The notes under the pieces: model-generated | What the model saw: only the letters and a program-made list of their open reading frames with translations | Databases searched by the model: none | What the model was told of the DNA's origin: nothing | Shown here: one piece after another, positions 34,102-42,913 of the stretch | Position numbering within the stretch: position 1 is the stretch's first letter | How the letters are laid out: the number at the start of each line of letters is the position of its first letter | Source of the DNA: an uncultured Corynebacterium sp. | Lineage (GTDB): Bacteria > Actinomycetota > Actinomycetes > Mycobacteriales > Mycobacteriaceae | Direction: 5' to 3' | DNA length: 64,000 bases | Assembly (NCBI RefSeq): GCF_946221105.1 | Contig: NZ_CAMICL010000008.1 | Location: 7,036 to 71,035 of the forward strand | Position numbers and translations under genes: made by a program

Positions 34102-35433
34102 CAAGGGGTCCGTGACCTGCATCGGCGGGAGCTTGCGGGCCCGCAGCTTATCGACGATTTCACGCGCCTGCGCCGTTTCGACATCGCGTAAAGAGACACT
34201 GAACGGGCCGGGCACCATGTCCAGATCCACGTTGGCCAGGCCGAGGGCACGCTGCAGCGGTCCTTGCTCGAACGCCAGCTCCTGGATATGCGGGGTTTCC
34301 ACCATCTGGTACCAGCGGCCCAGCCGGCCGGCCGTCGCGGCGACTGCGCCGTCGCGGATGGTGACGGTCTGGCGCTTCCAGTCGATCGGCGAGACCCACC
34401 GGGCGCTGCGCGGCGAGCGGTAGTCGGCGCCGGCGAGGTCCGTCAGGTCGCTGCCAGTCATCGGCCCGATGGCGTCCACCATCGCCTTCGCCTGCTCCCA
34501 TGTGCCCACCGGCAAAAGTTTCGAGGTGCCGGTCTGCTTGTTGCGCTCCGAGCCGTAGCCCGCCACCACAACGGAGACGGTCCACCAGCCGAACAGCCGC
34601 CAGAACATCGGCTGGCGCAGCTGCACCGCGTGGATGCGCGAGCGTGGCACCGCTTGACGACGGCGGTTAGCCAGCCCGTACGTGAGGTGGAACATCTCCC
34701 CCTCCTTGGTACAGGTGAACCGCCAGGACTGGTCGATGGTGCGCCAGATCCGCGGCAGGAAACCCACAAGCACCGGGATGATCGCGGCGGCGGTCAGGTC
34801 CGTCCAGATCGGCACGAACGCCCACGCAATGGTGAACAACGTGGACATCTGGAACGCGGTGCCGATGAGCGACCTGCGGATCGGGATTGGTGGGACGAGG
34901 TTCGGGCCGGAGGCGTCGATAGGCAATTGCTTCTGCGGTCCCCCGATGCGGCGCAGCAGTTGCGCGCGCACCTCCTCCGCTTCATCGCGCGGCAGGTAGG
35001 TGATGTCGATGGCGGATTGCGCGTTGCCGGCGGCCTCGATGCGCACCGACGCGAGGCCGAAGATGCGCGGCGCGAAGGATTCGATGACGTCGACGGCCTG
35101 GATGCGGTCGTAGCGCGCGGCGCGGACCTGGTTGGTCAGCACGCCGCGGCGCACCTCCACCTCCTCCTCGCCGATTTTGAATCCGCTGCGGCGCCACCAG
35201 ATCTGGGAGACCGCGAAAATAACCGCGAGCGCTGCGACGGCACCCGCCGCCGCCCACGCGATCTCGCGCGCGCCGACGTTTTCGCGCTGCGCCCAGTGGT
35301 AGATGGGCATGGTGAAGTTGAACAGTGCGATCGTGGCCAGGGCCAGCACGAACGCCCACACGCGAAGCAGCGGGGTGAGGCGGTGGATGCGTCGGTAGCC
35401 CTCCATGCCGGGGGTGGTGTGCTCAGTGCTCAC
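34048..35433 (-). CDS. PH-domain (DUF304/YdbT-like) membrane protein
   Basis: A 461-residue membrane protein with repeated bacterial PH-like domains: about 60-160 (FKIGEEEVEVRRGVLTNQVRAARYDRIQAVDVIESFAPRI), about 245-320 (FHLTYGLANRRRQAVPRSRIHAVQLRQPMFWRLFG) and a third near 380-440 (QTVTIRDGAVAATAGRLGRWYQMVETPHIQELAFEQG). Hydrophobic pairs lie before the first and second domains. It overlaps the smaller PH gene upstream by 4 bp, the usual YdbS-YdbT pairing. Function unknown; an envelope role is likely. Confidence 0.85.
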   Translation of the reverse strand: MSTEHTTPGMEGYRRIHRLTPLLRVWAFVLALATIALFNFTMPIYHWAQRENVGAREIAWAAAGAVAALAVIFAVSQIWWRRSGFKIGEEEVEVRRGVLTNQVRAARYDRIQAVDVIESFAPRIFGLASVRIEAAGNAQSAIDITYLPRDEAEEVRAQLLRRIGGPQKQLPIDASGPNLVPPIPIRRSLIGTAFQMSTLFTIAWAFVPIWTDLTAAAIIPVLVGFLPRIWRTIDQSWRFTCTKEGEMFHLTYGLANRRRQAVPRSRIHAVQLRQPMFWRLFGWWTVSVVVAGYGSERNKQTGTSKLLPVGTWEQAKAMVDAIGPMTGSDLTDLAGADYRSPRSARWVSPIDWKRQTVTIRDGAVAATAGRLGRWYQMVETPHIQELAFEQGPLQRALGLANVDLDMVPGPFSVSLRDVETAQAREIVDKLRARKLPPMQVTDPLSDAAEEPELAPRLVDGD

Positions 35434-35924
35434 AGGCCGCTCATCCGCTCGCGGGCTTTGACGGCCAGGCGGTCCCGCAGCGCGTCGGCGTCCTCTGCGA
35501 TCAGGCCCGGAAGATCCGAATCCGACGAGCTGGACGCCGTGTGCACCTTCAGCTCCTTCAGGCCGAGGGAGCGGGAAATTGGGCCGGACTCCACATCCAC
35601 GAACTGGATTCGCCCGTACGGGATCACCGTGATGGTGTGGAACATCTTTCCTTTGCTCAACACCAGCTCATTGTCCGTTTCTAGCCAGCCCATGTTGCGC
35701 ACCTGGAACGGGATGAGGAAGAACCGCCAGATGAAAAAGACGCCGAACAGCCCCAGCGGGATGAGAAAACCCCAGCCCCACTCGCGGTAGCAGAGGTAGA
35801 GCCCGCCGCAGATGAAAAACATCCAGATGGCGTTGCTGACCAGCTTCGGCCACATCAGTTTCGGGGAGACCTTGTGCATCGTCTCCACCGAGGTGGGCAA
35901 AGGCTGCAGCGGTGCGTCGGACAT
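35430..35924 (-). CDS. PH-domain (YdbS-like) membrane protein
   Basis: 164 residues with two membrane segments (AIWMFFICGGLYLCY; FLIPLGLFGVFFIWRFFLIPF) and one bacterial PH domain (ELVLSKGKMFHTITVIPYGRIQFVDVESGPISRSLGLKELKVHTA). The ATG at 35924 is chosen over GTG 35933 because TAGCGT on the minus strand ends 7 nt before it (leaderless). Partner of the larger PH protein downstream. Confidence 0.85.
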   Translation of the reverse strand: MSDAPLQPLPTSVETMHKVSPKLMWPKLVSNAIWMFFICGGLYLCYREWGWGFLIPLGLFGVFFIWRFFLIPFQVRNMGWLETDNELVLSKGKMFHTITVIPYGRIQFVDVESGPISRSLGLKELKVHTASSSSDSDLPGLIAEDADALRDRLAVKARERMSGL

Positions 35925-35969
35925 GGCGCTCACGCTACCAGCCCGGGGTGGTGGGGCTGTTCCGGCGTA

Positions 35970-36120
35970 GATGCTTACTTCAGGATGCTTACCCGGCGTA
36001 GATGCTTACCCCAGGATGCTTATCCATCGAGTGCGGCTTCCCGAACTGCCTTGGGTATCTCGAGAAGTAAGCGTTTAGAAGTAAGCATCCTCGGGCGGTA
36101 AGCATCCTGGGGTAAGCATC
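35970..36120. repeat. Palindromic intergenic element, two 31-bp units per arm
   Basis: Units at 35970-36000 and 36001-36031 run forward; inverted units at 36059-36089 and 36090-36120 follow a 27-bp centre (36032-36058). Each unit is related to that of the 3009-3097 element (GATGCTTAC repeated at 15 bp, inner arm ending TCGAG), and the centre has the same length but a different sequence. It lies between the dnaE2 stop and the PH-gene start, both on the minus strand. Confidence 0.9.
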
Positions 36121-36161
36121 CAGAGCCAACACCCGGCGCACCCGCCCCGAGCACGCGCCCG

Positions 36162-39100
36162 TCACCGGAAATCCCGGGACCCGCGCGAGAGCAGCTCCCC
36201 CATCGCCAGCGGCTCGAGCCGGTCCGCCACCACGGACACCGCCCCGGAGGCGTTTTGCACGATCCCGCGCACGACCAGCGCCTTCGCGGTGCGGGCCAAC
36301 ACCCGCTGTTTGTTCCACAGCCCGACGGAGATGACCACGTTGATCAGCCCGGTCTCGTCCTCCATGCCGAGAAAGGTCACCCCGCCTGCGGTGGCCGGAT
36401 GCTGGCGGTGCGTGATCACGCCGGCGACGCGAACGCGGGTGCCGTCCTCCACGCCGTGCAGGAGCTCCGAGGCCGGCACCACACCCTGCGCCGACAACGC
36501 CGCGCGCACCATCTCCACCGGCATGAGCCCGGGGGTCACACCGGTGGCCGCAACGTCGGCAGCCATCAGCTCAAACGGGTTCATGCCCGGCAGCGACGGC
36601 GCCACCACCGACGACAACCCTGGCAGCATGCCCTCACGCTCCGTGGCGGCCACGCCCGCCTGCCACAGCGCCTGCCTGCGCGTGCCCCCGAAGCAGTCCA
36701 GCGCCCCCGCCCGCGCCAGCGCCTCGACGTGCTCCACGGACAGGTCGGCCCGACGCGCCAGGTCCGCGATCCCGTCGAAAGGCGCGGAAGCCTCAATCCG
36801 CAAAGCCGCGTCCGCACCCAGGCCGCGCACCAGGTTCAACCCCACCCGGATCGTCGAAGAGTCCACGCACAGCGCCTCGCACCCGGAGTTGTTCACGCAC
36901 ACCGGCAGCACCTCCACCCCGTGGCGGCGCGCGTCCTGGATCAAAGACTGCGGGGAGTAGAACCCCATCGGCTGCGCGCGCAAAAGCCCCACGCAGAACT
37001 CCGCCGGGTAGTGCCGCTTAAACCAGGCGGAGAAGTACACCAGCGAGGCGAACGACTGCGAGTGCGACTCCGGGAACCCGTATGCGGCGAAGGCCACGAT
37101 CTTCTGCCACAGCCGCTCGGCGACCTCCGAGCCGATCTCGTTGGTGCGCCAGCACCCTTCGAAAAACCGCGACTTCAACGCCGCCATGCGAGCCGGCGAA
37201 CGCTTCGACCCCATGGCCCGCCGCAGCGCATCCGCCTCGCGGCCGGAAAAGCCTGCCGCATCCACGCAGATCTGCATCAGCTGCTCCTGAAACAACGGGA
37301 TGCCCAGCGTCTTGCCCAGGGCGCGCTCGAGCACCGGGTGGTCGTACTCCACCGGCTCCAACCCGTCGCGCCGCCGCAGATACGGGTGCACCGACCCGCC
37401 CTGGATCGGGCCCGGCCGAATCAACGCCACCTCCACCACCAGGTCGAAAAACCGGCGCGGCTTCAGCCGGGGCAGGGTGCCCATCTGCGCGCGCGATTCC
37501 ACCTGGAACACGCCGACGGAATCGGCGCGGCAGAGCATGTCGTACACGTGGGCGTCGTCAAGCGGAAGCTCCCACAAGTGCACCGTGCGGCCGGTGGTTT
37601 CCTCCACCAGGTCCACCATGTGGTGCAGCGCCTCCAGCATGCCCAGGCCGAGCAGGTCGAACTTGACCAGGCCGGCAGACGCGCAGTCGTCCTTGTCCCA
37701 CTGCACCACCGAGCGGTTTTCCATCCGCGCCCACTCCACGGGCACCACGTCCGCAATCGGTCGGTCGCAAATCACCATGCCGCCGGAGTGGATGCCCAGG
37801 TGTCGCGGCTGCCCTTTAAATTGCGCCGCCAGCTTCTCGACGCCCTCCGGCACCTCCGCCATCCCCTTCGCCCAACTATCAGCCGCGCCCTGCGCGAACC
37901 CCAAAGCACGAGCGGCGTCGCGCACCGCGCCCTTAGTCCGGTAGGTGATCACGTTGGTCACCTGCGCCGCGTTGTCGCGCCCGTAGGTGTCGTAGACGTA
38001 CTGGATCACCTCCTCGCGCCGGCCCGACTCGATGTCCAAGTCGATGTCCGGCGGGCCGTCGCGGTCCGGGGAGAGGAACCGCTCGAACAGCAGCCCCGCC
38101 TCGATCGGCTCCACATTGGTGATGCCGAGCGCGAAACACACCGCCGAGTTCGCCGCACTGCCGCGCCCCTGGCACATGATGTTCTGCTTCGCGCAGAAAT
38201 CCACCAGGTTGTAGACGATGAGGAAGTAGCCGGGAAAATTCAGCTCCTCGATCACCTCCAGCTCGTAGCGGATTTGGGCCATTGCTTTTCGACGCACCTC
38301 CGGCCCCCGCGACGCATAGCGAAACTGCGCACTCGCCAGCGTGAGTCCCCGCAGATGCTCCATCTCGCTGCGGCCGTCCGGCGTGGGGTAGCGCGGCAGC
38401 TCCGGCGCGACCAGGTCAAGGGTGAACGCGCAGCGTTTGGCCAGCTCGACGCTGTAGGCGAGCTTGTCCTCGCACCCCGGGTACATGCGTTGGAGCTGGT
38501 CGCCGGAGCGCAGCCAATTCGCCCCCATCGGGTGCAGGTCCCCGTGCGCCTGGGCCAGCGACTCGCGCCTGGCCAGCGCCCGCTTCGCCTGGGCCAGCCG
38601 GGCCTGGTCGCGCGTGGCCGCAGCCGGCATCGCCGTCACGATGGCGGGGAGCTGCGCTGCGTGTTTTCCCGCGTGCGCGTCTCGCGCCCGGTCCAGCGCT
38701 GCGTGCCGGTCCGCGTCCTCGGGCGTCATGGACACCACGTACTCCAGCACCACATTGTCCGCGCCGAACACGTCGACCAGGTGGTCGATTTCCCCCGCCC
38801 ACCGCCAGCCGGCAAGCACCACGCAGGTGCCGCCCAGCCGGTCGCCGATCAGCTCCAGCGGCGGGTAGGCCACCTTGTCTTTCTCGCGGGTGGCCATGTG
38901 CGCGTCCGCCATCAGGTGAGAGAGGCGCTTGTACCCCTCCGGCCCGCGGGCGATCACGGGCAGGACGGTGTCGCCGAGCGTCAGCTCCGCCCCGAAGACG
39001 GTATCCAGCCCGGCCGCGGCGGCCGCCTCCGCAAACTTCACCGCGCCGTAGAACCCGTCCCGGTCCAACAGACCCACCGCGCTCAGCCCCAGCTCAACGG

Positions 39101-39350
39101 CCCGGGCCACCAAGTCCTCCGGCTCGCTCGCTCCGCCGAGAAAGCTATACGAGCTGACGGTGTGCAGCTCGGCGAACGGTGCCGTCGATAGGCATCGCTC
39201 GCGCGATGGAGACGTCGACTCCGCTTTGCCGTACGCAGCGCCTGCGGGCGTGCCGGTGTGGCCGACCGGCACCGGCTCCGGACCCGGGCGGCCGGAGAGG
39301 ATGCGTTCGAGCCGCGACCACGACAGCGGCGCTCCCCCGTTGAACCTCAT
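36162..39350 (-). CDS. dnaE2: Error-prone DNA polymerase DnaE2
   Basis: Alpha-subunit type C-family polymerase for SOS translesion synthesis. 1062 residues: a variable N-terminal lead, the PHP domain from about 58 (AELHTVSSYSFLGGASEPEDLVARA), palm with CQGRGSAANSAVCFALGI and PDIDLDIESGRREEVIQY (catalytic Asp residues), HLGIHSGGMVICDRP, the helix-hairpin-helix region, and a C-terminal OB fold (HPATAGGVTFLGMEDETGLINVV). Length and PHP sequence fit DnaE2, not replicative DnaE1 (about 1180). ATG 39350 is leaderless (TAGCGT, 7 nt upstream) with a LexA-like box at 39371. Works with ImuA' and ImuB encoded at 47077-49403. A 978-residue plus-strand ORF here is a shadow. Confidence 0.96.
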   Translation of the reverse strand: MRFNGGAPLSWSRLERILSGRPGPEPVPVGHTGTPAGAAYGKAESTSPSRERCLSTAPFAELHTVSSYSFLGGASEPEDLVARAVELGLSAVGLLDRDGFYGAVKFAEAAAAAGLDTVFGAELTLGDTVLPVIARGPEGYKRLSHLMADAHMATREKDKVAYPPLELIGDRLGGTCVVLAGWRWAGEIDHLVDVFGADNVVLEYVVSMTPEDADRHAALDRARDAHAGKHAAQLPAIVTAMPAAATRDQARLAQAKRALARRESLAQAHGDLHPMGANWLRSGDQLQRMYPGCEDKLAYSVELAKRCAFTLDLVAPELPRYPTPDGRSEMEHLRGLTLASAQFRYASRGPEVRRKAMAQIRYELEVIEELNFPGYFLIVYNLVDFCAKQNIMCQGRGSAANSAVCFALGITNVEPIEAGLLFERFLSPDRDGPPDIDLDIESGRREEVIQYVYDTYGRDNAAQVTNVITYRTKGAVRDAARALGFAQGAADSWAKGMAEVPEGVEKLAAQFKGQPRHLGIHSGGMVICDRPIADVVPVEWARMENRSVVQWDKDDCASAGLVKFDLLGLGMLEALHHMVDLVEETTGRTVHLWELPLDDAHVYDMLCRADSVGVFQVESRAQMGTLPRLKPRRFFDLVVEVALIRPGPIQGGSVHPYLRRRDGLEPVEYDHPVLERALGKTLGIPLFQEQLMQICVDAAGFSGREADALRRAMGSKRSPARMAALKSRFFEGCWRTNEIGSEVAERLWQKIVAFAAYGFPESHSQSFASLVYFSAWFKRHYPAEFCVGLLRAQPMGFYSPQSLIQDARRHGVEVLPVCVNNSGCEALCVDSSTIRVGLNLVRGLGADAALRIEASAPFDGIADLARRADLSVEHVEALARAGALDCFGGTRRQALWQAGVAATEREGMLPGLSSVVAPSLPGMNPFELMAADVAATGVTPGLMPVEMVRAALSAQGVVPASELLHGVEDGTRVRVAGVITHRQHPATAGGVTFLGMEDETGLINVVISVGLWNKQRVLARTAKALVVRGIVQNASGAVSVVADRLEPLAMGELLSRGSRDFR

Positions 39351-39370
39351 GGCGGGAACGCTACCACTGT

Positions 39371-39386
39371 TCGAAACTGTGTGCTA
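39371..39386. promoter_or_regulatory. LexA-like box upstream of dnaE2
   Basis: TCGAAACTGTGTGCTA matches the C. glutamicum LexA consensus TCGAA(A/C)ANNTGTTCGA with three mismatches. It lies 21-36 bp upstream of the predicted leaderless start, over the -35 region. Confidence 0.5.
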
Positions 39387-39941
39387 CTTACTCCAAGGGG
39401 TGATGTATTCGTTCGGTTCCCACCCCTCGATCGCCGCAAGCAACTCTGCAGCCTGCGCACCGTCAATCTGCTCCCGAATGATGTCCGCATGCCCGGCATG
39501 GCGGGCGAACTCCTCCACCGCATGCACGTAGATGTAGCGCAACTTAGCTACCTGCGGCTCATCCATGCCGTACCACGGGAACGGCCCCACCGGCAGTTCC
39601 GCCTCAAGGTCACCACCGCGACACATCTCCATATAGTCAGCTCGCACGCTATCGAAGCGTTCCAAGATGCAGTCCAGCGTCTCTTCGGCAGTCGGCGTAA
39701 AGCTGGCTGCAAAGTCGGCCTGTGAGTGTTCATACCCGGCAACACCGGCACCGGAAAGCGACCCCACCATGACAAACGTGACGTGTTTGAGCAGTCCGCT
39801 AATGCTCAGCGCACTGCGGAGTGGAGTGCGCCTCGCAGCATCGTCGTCAAGCCCAAACGCGCTAGCCCGCAGCGCATTTAACTGCACGTCAAGATAGTTA
39901 CAAAGCGTGTCTAGCTCATTGTCTTTGCGCGGAAAATACAT
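39384..39941 (-). CDS. DinB/DUF664 family protein
   Basis: Predicted four-helix-bundle metalloenzyme, possibly mycothiol-dependent. The chain has about 185 residues with MYFPRKDNELDTLCNYLDVQLNALRASAFGLDDDAARRTPLRSALSISGLLKH (first His) and, C-terminally, LRYIYVHAVEEFARHAGHADIIREQIDG, which holds the conserved H-x3-H type metal ligands of DinB-like proteins. ATG 39941 is preferred since GGAAGGA lies 6 nt upstream; in-frame Met codons at 39947 and 39971 are alternatives. Divergent from a WYL regulator that may control it. Confidence 0.8.
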   Translation of the reverse strand: MYFPRKDNELDTLCNYLDVQLNALRASAFGLDDDAARRTPLRSALSISGLLKHVTFVMVGSLSGAGVAGYEHSQADFAASFTPTAEETLDCILERFDSVRADYMEMCRGGDLEAELPVGPFPWYGMDEPQVAKLRYIYVHAVEEFARHAGHADIIREQIDGAQAAELLAAIEGWEPNEYITPWSK

Positions 39942-39993
39942 CGGCATTCCTTCCTGTTGATCACTTTCCAACCGGAACCCTAAGCCCCGTTGA

Positions 39994-40008
39994 GGACAGC
40001 TTTTGTCC
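39994..40008. promoter_or_regulatory. Candidate operator between DinB-like gene and WYL regulator
   Basis: Perfect inverted repeat GGACA-N5-TGTCC in the divergent intergenic region, adjacent to the start of the helix-turn-helix regulator. Candidate autoregulatory site. Confidence 0.4.
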
Positions 40009-40031
40009 GCAGCATGGAGAAGAATGACCGC

Positions 40032-40994
40032 ATGGCAAATACGACGCAGCGCGTGCTCCAGCTTTTGGGACTATTGCAAGCGCGAACCACGTGGCAAGCA
40101 AGCGCCCTCGCCGCTGAGCTCGGCGTCACCGAGCGCACAGTGCGCCGCGATATCGCGCGGTTGCGCGATATGGGCTACCCGGTCAATTCCAGCAGCGGGA
40201 TCGAGGGCGGCTACCAATTGGGCACTGGTCGCCATTTACCGCCCCTACTCCTCGACGACACCGAGGCCGTCGCGCTCGTCGCGAGTCTGCGCATGACGGC
40301 CCTGAACGGCACCGACAACGCTGGAGCAGCTGCGCTTCGCGCCTTGGCCAAGATTGATCATATCTTGCCGCCCCACCTGCGAGCCCTAGCATCAGCGGTT
40401 GATAACGCGACAACAGCGCTCCCCTATGAGCGCCCGACCGTCGAACTACAACTACTCACCCAACTCGCCACTTCACAGCGGGACCACACGCTCGTACGTT
40501 TCACCTACAGCAAGCCCAACGGCACATCATCCACGAGGGAAGTTGAACCAGCCCGGCTCATGACCCAAGGCGAGCTCTGGTACCTCCAAGCATTTGACAA
40601 AAGCAGAGACGACTGGCGCACTTTTCGCCTCGACCGAATAAGCAACGCACAAACAACATGCTGGGGTTTCACCCCGAAGGTTCCACCACCCCCGGACTTC
40701 AGCAGCGATATCGCAAAACGCTATCCCTGCGTCATCCGTGTGGAGCTGGAAAGCTCACCCGAGCTGGTGGCCGAACGGATCCCCCCTCCCTATCGCACCG
40801 ACCTAGAGGTAACCAAAAATGGATGCGCTTTCCTCACCGGCGCACCAAATTGGGACGATCTTGCATGGCACCTTCTTTGGGTATGCCGCGACCTGGACTG
40901 CAGGATGAAGCTGGATGCAAGCACAGAGTCAGACCACCTCCGAGCAGCATTACACGACATCGGCCAAGCTGCGCTTTTGTTAGCACAGGCATAG
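40032..40994 (+). CDS. HTH and WYL domain transcriptional regulator (YafY/DeoR-like)
   Basis: About 320 residues. N-terminal helix-turn-helix (RVLQLLGLLQARTTWQASALAAELGVTERTVRRDIARLRDMGYPV, then GYQLGTG), middle WYL region (VRFTYSKPNGTSSTREVEPARLMTQGELWYLQAFDKSRDDWRTFRLDRI, where LWYLQA replaces the usual WYL tripeptide surroundings), and a C-terminal WCX-like segment. The start is uncertain: ATG 40032 has GAGAAGAA upstream, while ATG 40014 or 39990 would lengthen the N-terminus. WYL proteins sense nucleic acids or small ligands. It is divergent from the DinB-like gene, which suggests local control. Confidence 0.85.
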   Translation: MANTTQRVLQLLGLLQARTTWQASALAAELGVTERTVRRDIARLRDMGYPVNSSSGIEGGYQLGTGRHLPPLLLDDTEAVALVASLRMTALNGTDNAGAAALRALAKIDHILPPHLRALASAVDNATTALPYERPTVELQLLTQLATSQRDHTLVRFTYSKPNGTSSTREVEPARLMTQGELWYLQAFDKSRDDWRTFRLDRISNAQTTCWGFTPKVPPPPDFSSDIAKRYPCVIRVELESSPELVAERIPPPYRTDLEVTKNGCAFLTGAPNWDDLAWHLLWVCRDLDCRMKLDASTESDHLRAALHDIGQAALLLAQA

Positions 40995-41021
40995 AAGCGC
41001 GAACTGCTTCGTTCTAAAAAA

Positions 41022-41088
41022 TAGACTAAGCGGTACATAGGGTGCTAGATTCTGACCCGTCATAGATTCCCAACCCAAGGAGACTCCA
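41022..41088 (+). promoter_or_regulatory. metQ promoter with McbR-like operator
   Basis: TAGACTAAGCGGTACA (41022-41037) matches TAGAC-N6-GTCTA at 8 of 10 positions, and its core ACTAAGCGGT is identical (inverted) to the first metY site. TAGATT (41046-41051) is the likely -10 box; AAGG AG at 41078-41082 precedes the ATG at 41089. Confidence 0.62.
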
Positions 41089-41982
41089 ATGCGTATCAAG
41101 CGCACCCTCGCAACCGTTGCCGCGGCTGCCCTCGCCACCACGGGCTTGGTCGCCTGCTCCAACGAGTCCGAAGACACCGCTGGCACCGCAGCCGCCGACG
41201 GCGACAACGTCACCGTCAAGATCGGCACCACCGAGGCCGACCAGGAAGCGTGGCGCGTGTTCAAGGACCTGGCCAAGGACAACGGCATCACCCTGGACAT
41301 CGTCTCCTTCTCCGACTACTCCCCGGTCAACGAGGCACTCGCGCAGGGCGAGCTGGACGTGAACAAGTTCCAGCACATCAAGTACCTCGCCGAGTACAAC
41401 AAGGCCTCCAACAACGACTTGCGCGTCGTCGGCTCCACCGAGATCGTGCCGCTGGCGCTGTTCTGGAAGGACCACGACTCCATCGACGGCATCGAGGGCG
41501 AGTCCGTGGCCATCCCGAACGACCCGTCCAACCAGGGCCGCGCCATCAACGTGCTGGTCCAGGCCGGTCTGCTCACCCTGAGCGACACTGTCGCAGACGA
41601 GCTCGCCCCGACCCCGGCGGACATCGACAAGGCCGCCTCCAAGGTCACCGTCACCCCGGTGGACGCGTCCCAGACCCCGTCCGCCTACAACGAGGGCAAG
41701 CCGGCCATCATCAACAACACCTGGCTGGACCGCGCCGGCATCGAGCCGGGCCTGGCCATCTTCCAGGACGACCCGGAGTCCAAGGAGGCTGAGCCGTACA
41801 TCAACGTCTTCGCCGCCCAGGCCGACAACATCGACGACGAGACCCTGAACAAGCTGGTCGAGCTGTGGCAGACCCCGGAGGTCGCCGAGGCCGCGGCCAA
41901 AGACTCCAAGGGCACCTCCGTGCCGGTCTACCGCGAGCAGGCTGAGCTCAACGAGATTCTGGACCGCCTCCAGAACAAGTAA
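41089..41982 (+). CDS. metQ: Methionine ABC transporter substrate-binding lipoprotein, copy 1
   Basis: Extracytoplasmic lipoprotein that delivers methionine (NlpA/MetQ family). 297 residues: basic N-terminus MRIKR, hydrophobic segment and lipobox GLVAC (Cys23 lipidated), then VTVKIGTTEADQEAWRVF and the family blocks FKDLAKDNGITLDIVSFSDYS, ELDVNKFQHIKYLAEYN, IPNDPSNQGRAINVLVQAGLL and INNTWLDRAGIEPG. A good ribosome site precedes the ATG. It is tandem with a second MetQ gene and upstream of metN-metI. Confidence 0.93.
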   Translation: MRIKRTLATVAAAALATTGLVACSNESEDTAGTAAADGDNVTVKIGTTEADQEAWRVFKDLAKDNGITLDIVSFSDYSPVNEALAQGELDVNKFQHIKYLAEYNKASNNDLRVVGSTEIVPLALFWKDHDSIDGIEGESVAIPNDPSNQGRAINVLVQAGLLTLSDTVADELAPTPADIDKAASKVTVTPVDASQTPSAYNEGKPAIINNTWLDRAGIEPGLAIFQDDPESKEAEPYINVFAAQADNIDDETLNKLVELWQTPEVAEAAAKDSKGTSVPVYREQAELNEILDRLQNK

Positions 41983-42022
41983 GTCTCCACAAACCCCCAA
42001 CTAAGCAAAAGGAGCACGTTTT

Positions 42023-42913
42023 ATGCGTACCAAGCGCGTTATCGCCGCTGCGGCGGCATCGCTCATCGCGGCCACCGGGCTGGTGGCCTGCTCGTCGGAG
42101 ACGGATTCGTCGACAAGCAATGGCGATGGCGACAAGGTCACGGTGAAGATCGGCACCACCGACGCCGACCAGAAGGCCTGGAGTGTCTTCGCCGACGAGG
42201 CGCAGAAGGCCGGCATCGACCTGGACATCATGCGGTTCACCGAGTACCCGCAGGTCAACCCAGCGCAGGTCGAGGGCCAGATTGAGATCTCGAAGTTCCA
42301 GACCATCAACTACCAGGCCCAGTACAACGCCACCGCCGGCAAGGACCTGCGCATCATCGGCTCCGGCGAGATCAACATCTTGGGCCTGTACTGGAAGGAC
42401 CACGACTCCCTCGACGGCATCGAGGGCACCGAGGTCGCGATCCCGAACGACCCGTCCAACCAGGGCCGCGCGATCAACGTGCTGGTCCAGGCCGGTCTGG
42501 TGACTCTGCGCGACGGCGCGCCGAAGCTGACCCCGACCCCGGCCGACATTGACAAGGACGCCTCCAAGGTCAAGGTTGTCGCCGTGGACGCTTCCCAGAC
42601 GCCGAACGCCTACAACGAGGGCCGCCCGGCGGTCATCAACAACAACTGGCTGGCGCGCGCGGGCATCGACCCGGCCTCCTCGGTGGCCGCGGACGACCCG
42701 AACTCGGAGCTGGCGGAGCCGTACATCAACGTCTTCACCGTCTCCGGCGACGACCTGGACAACGAGACCTACGAAAAGATCGTGGACGTCTGGCAGTCCG
42801 AGGAAGTCACCGCAGCGCTCAACGAGGACTCCAACGGCACCGCCGTGCAGGTCCAGCGCCCCAAGGAGGAACTCAACGAGATCCTCGACCGCCTTGTGGA
42901 GGAGTACAAGTAG
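42023..42913 (+). CDS. metQ: Methionine ABC transporter substrate-binding lipoprotein, copy 2
   Basis: 296 residues, clear paralogue of the preceding gene with lipobox GLVAC (Cys23) and matching blocks VTVKIGTTDADQKAW, QIEISKFQTINYQAQYN, IPNDPSNQGRAINVLVQAGL, INNNWLARAGIDP. The loop QTINYQAQYN and the GQIEI segment differ from copy 1, so ligand preference may differ (for instance D-methionine or Met peptides; speculative). Followed directly by metN (stop TAG, then ATG). Contains a dispersed-motif copy at 42107-42124. Confidence 0.92.
   Translation: MRTKRVIAAAAASLIAATGLVACSSETDSSTSNGDGDKVTVKIGTTDADQKAWSVFADEAQKAGIDLDIMRFTEYPQVNPAQVEGQIEISKFQTINYQAQYNATAGKDLRIIGSGEINILGLYWKDHDSLDGIEGTEVAIPNDPSNQGRAINVLVQAGLVTLRDGAPKLTPTPADIDKDASKVKVVAVDASQTPNAYNEGRPAVINNNWLARAGIDPASSVAADDPNSELAEPYINVFTVSGDDLDNETYEKIVDVWQSEEVTAALNEDSNGTAVQVQRPKEELNEILDRLVEEYK

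Noticed and set aside
36255..39191. 978-codon plus-strand open frame opposite dnaE2
   Set aside because: Exact antisense shadow of a fully conserved polymerase gene in GC-rich DNA; composition is low-complexity (His/Arg/Gln-rich) and no start signals are present.
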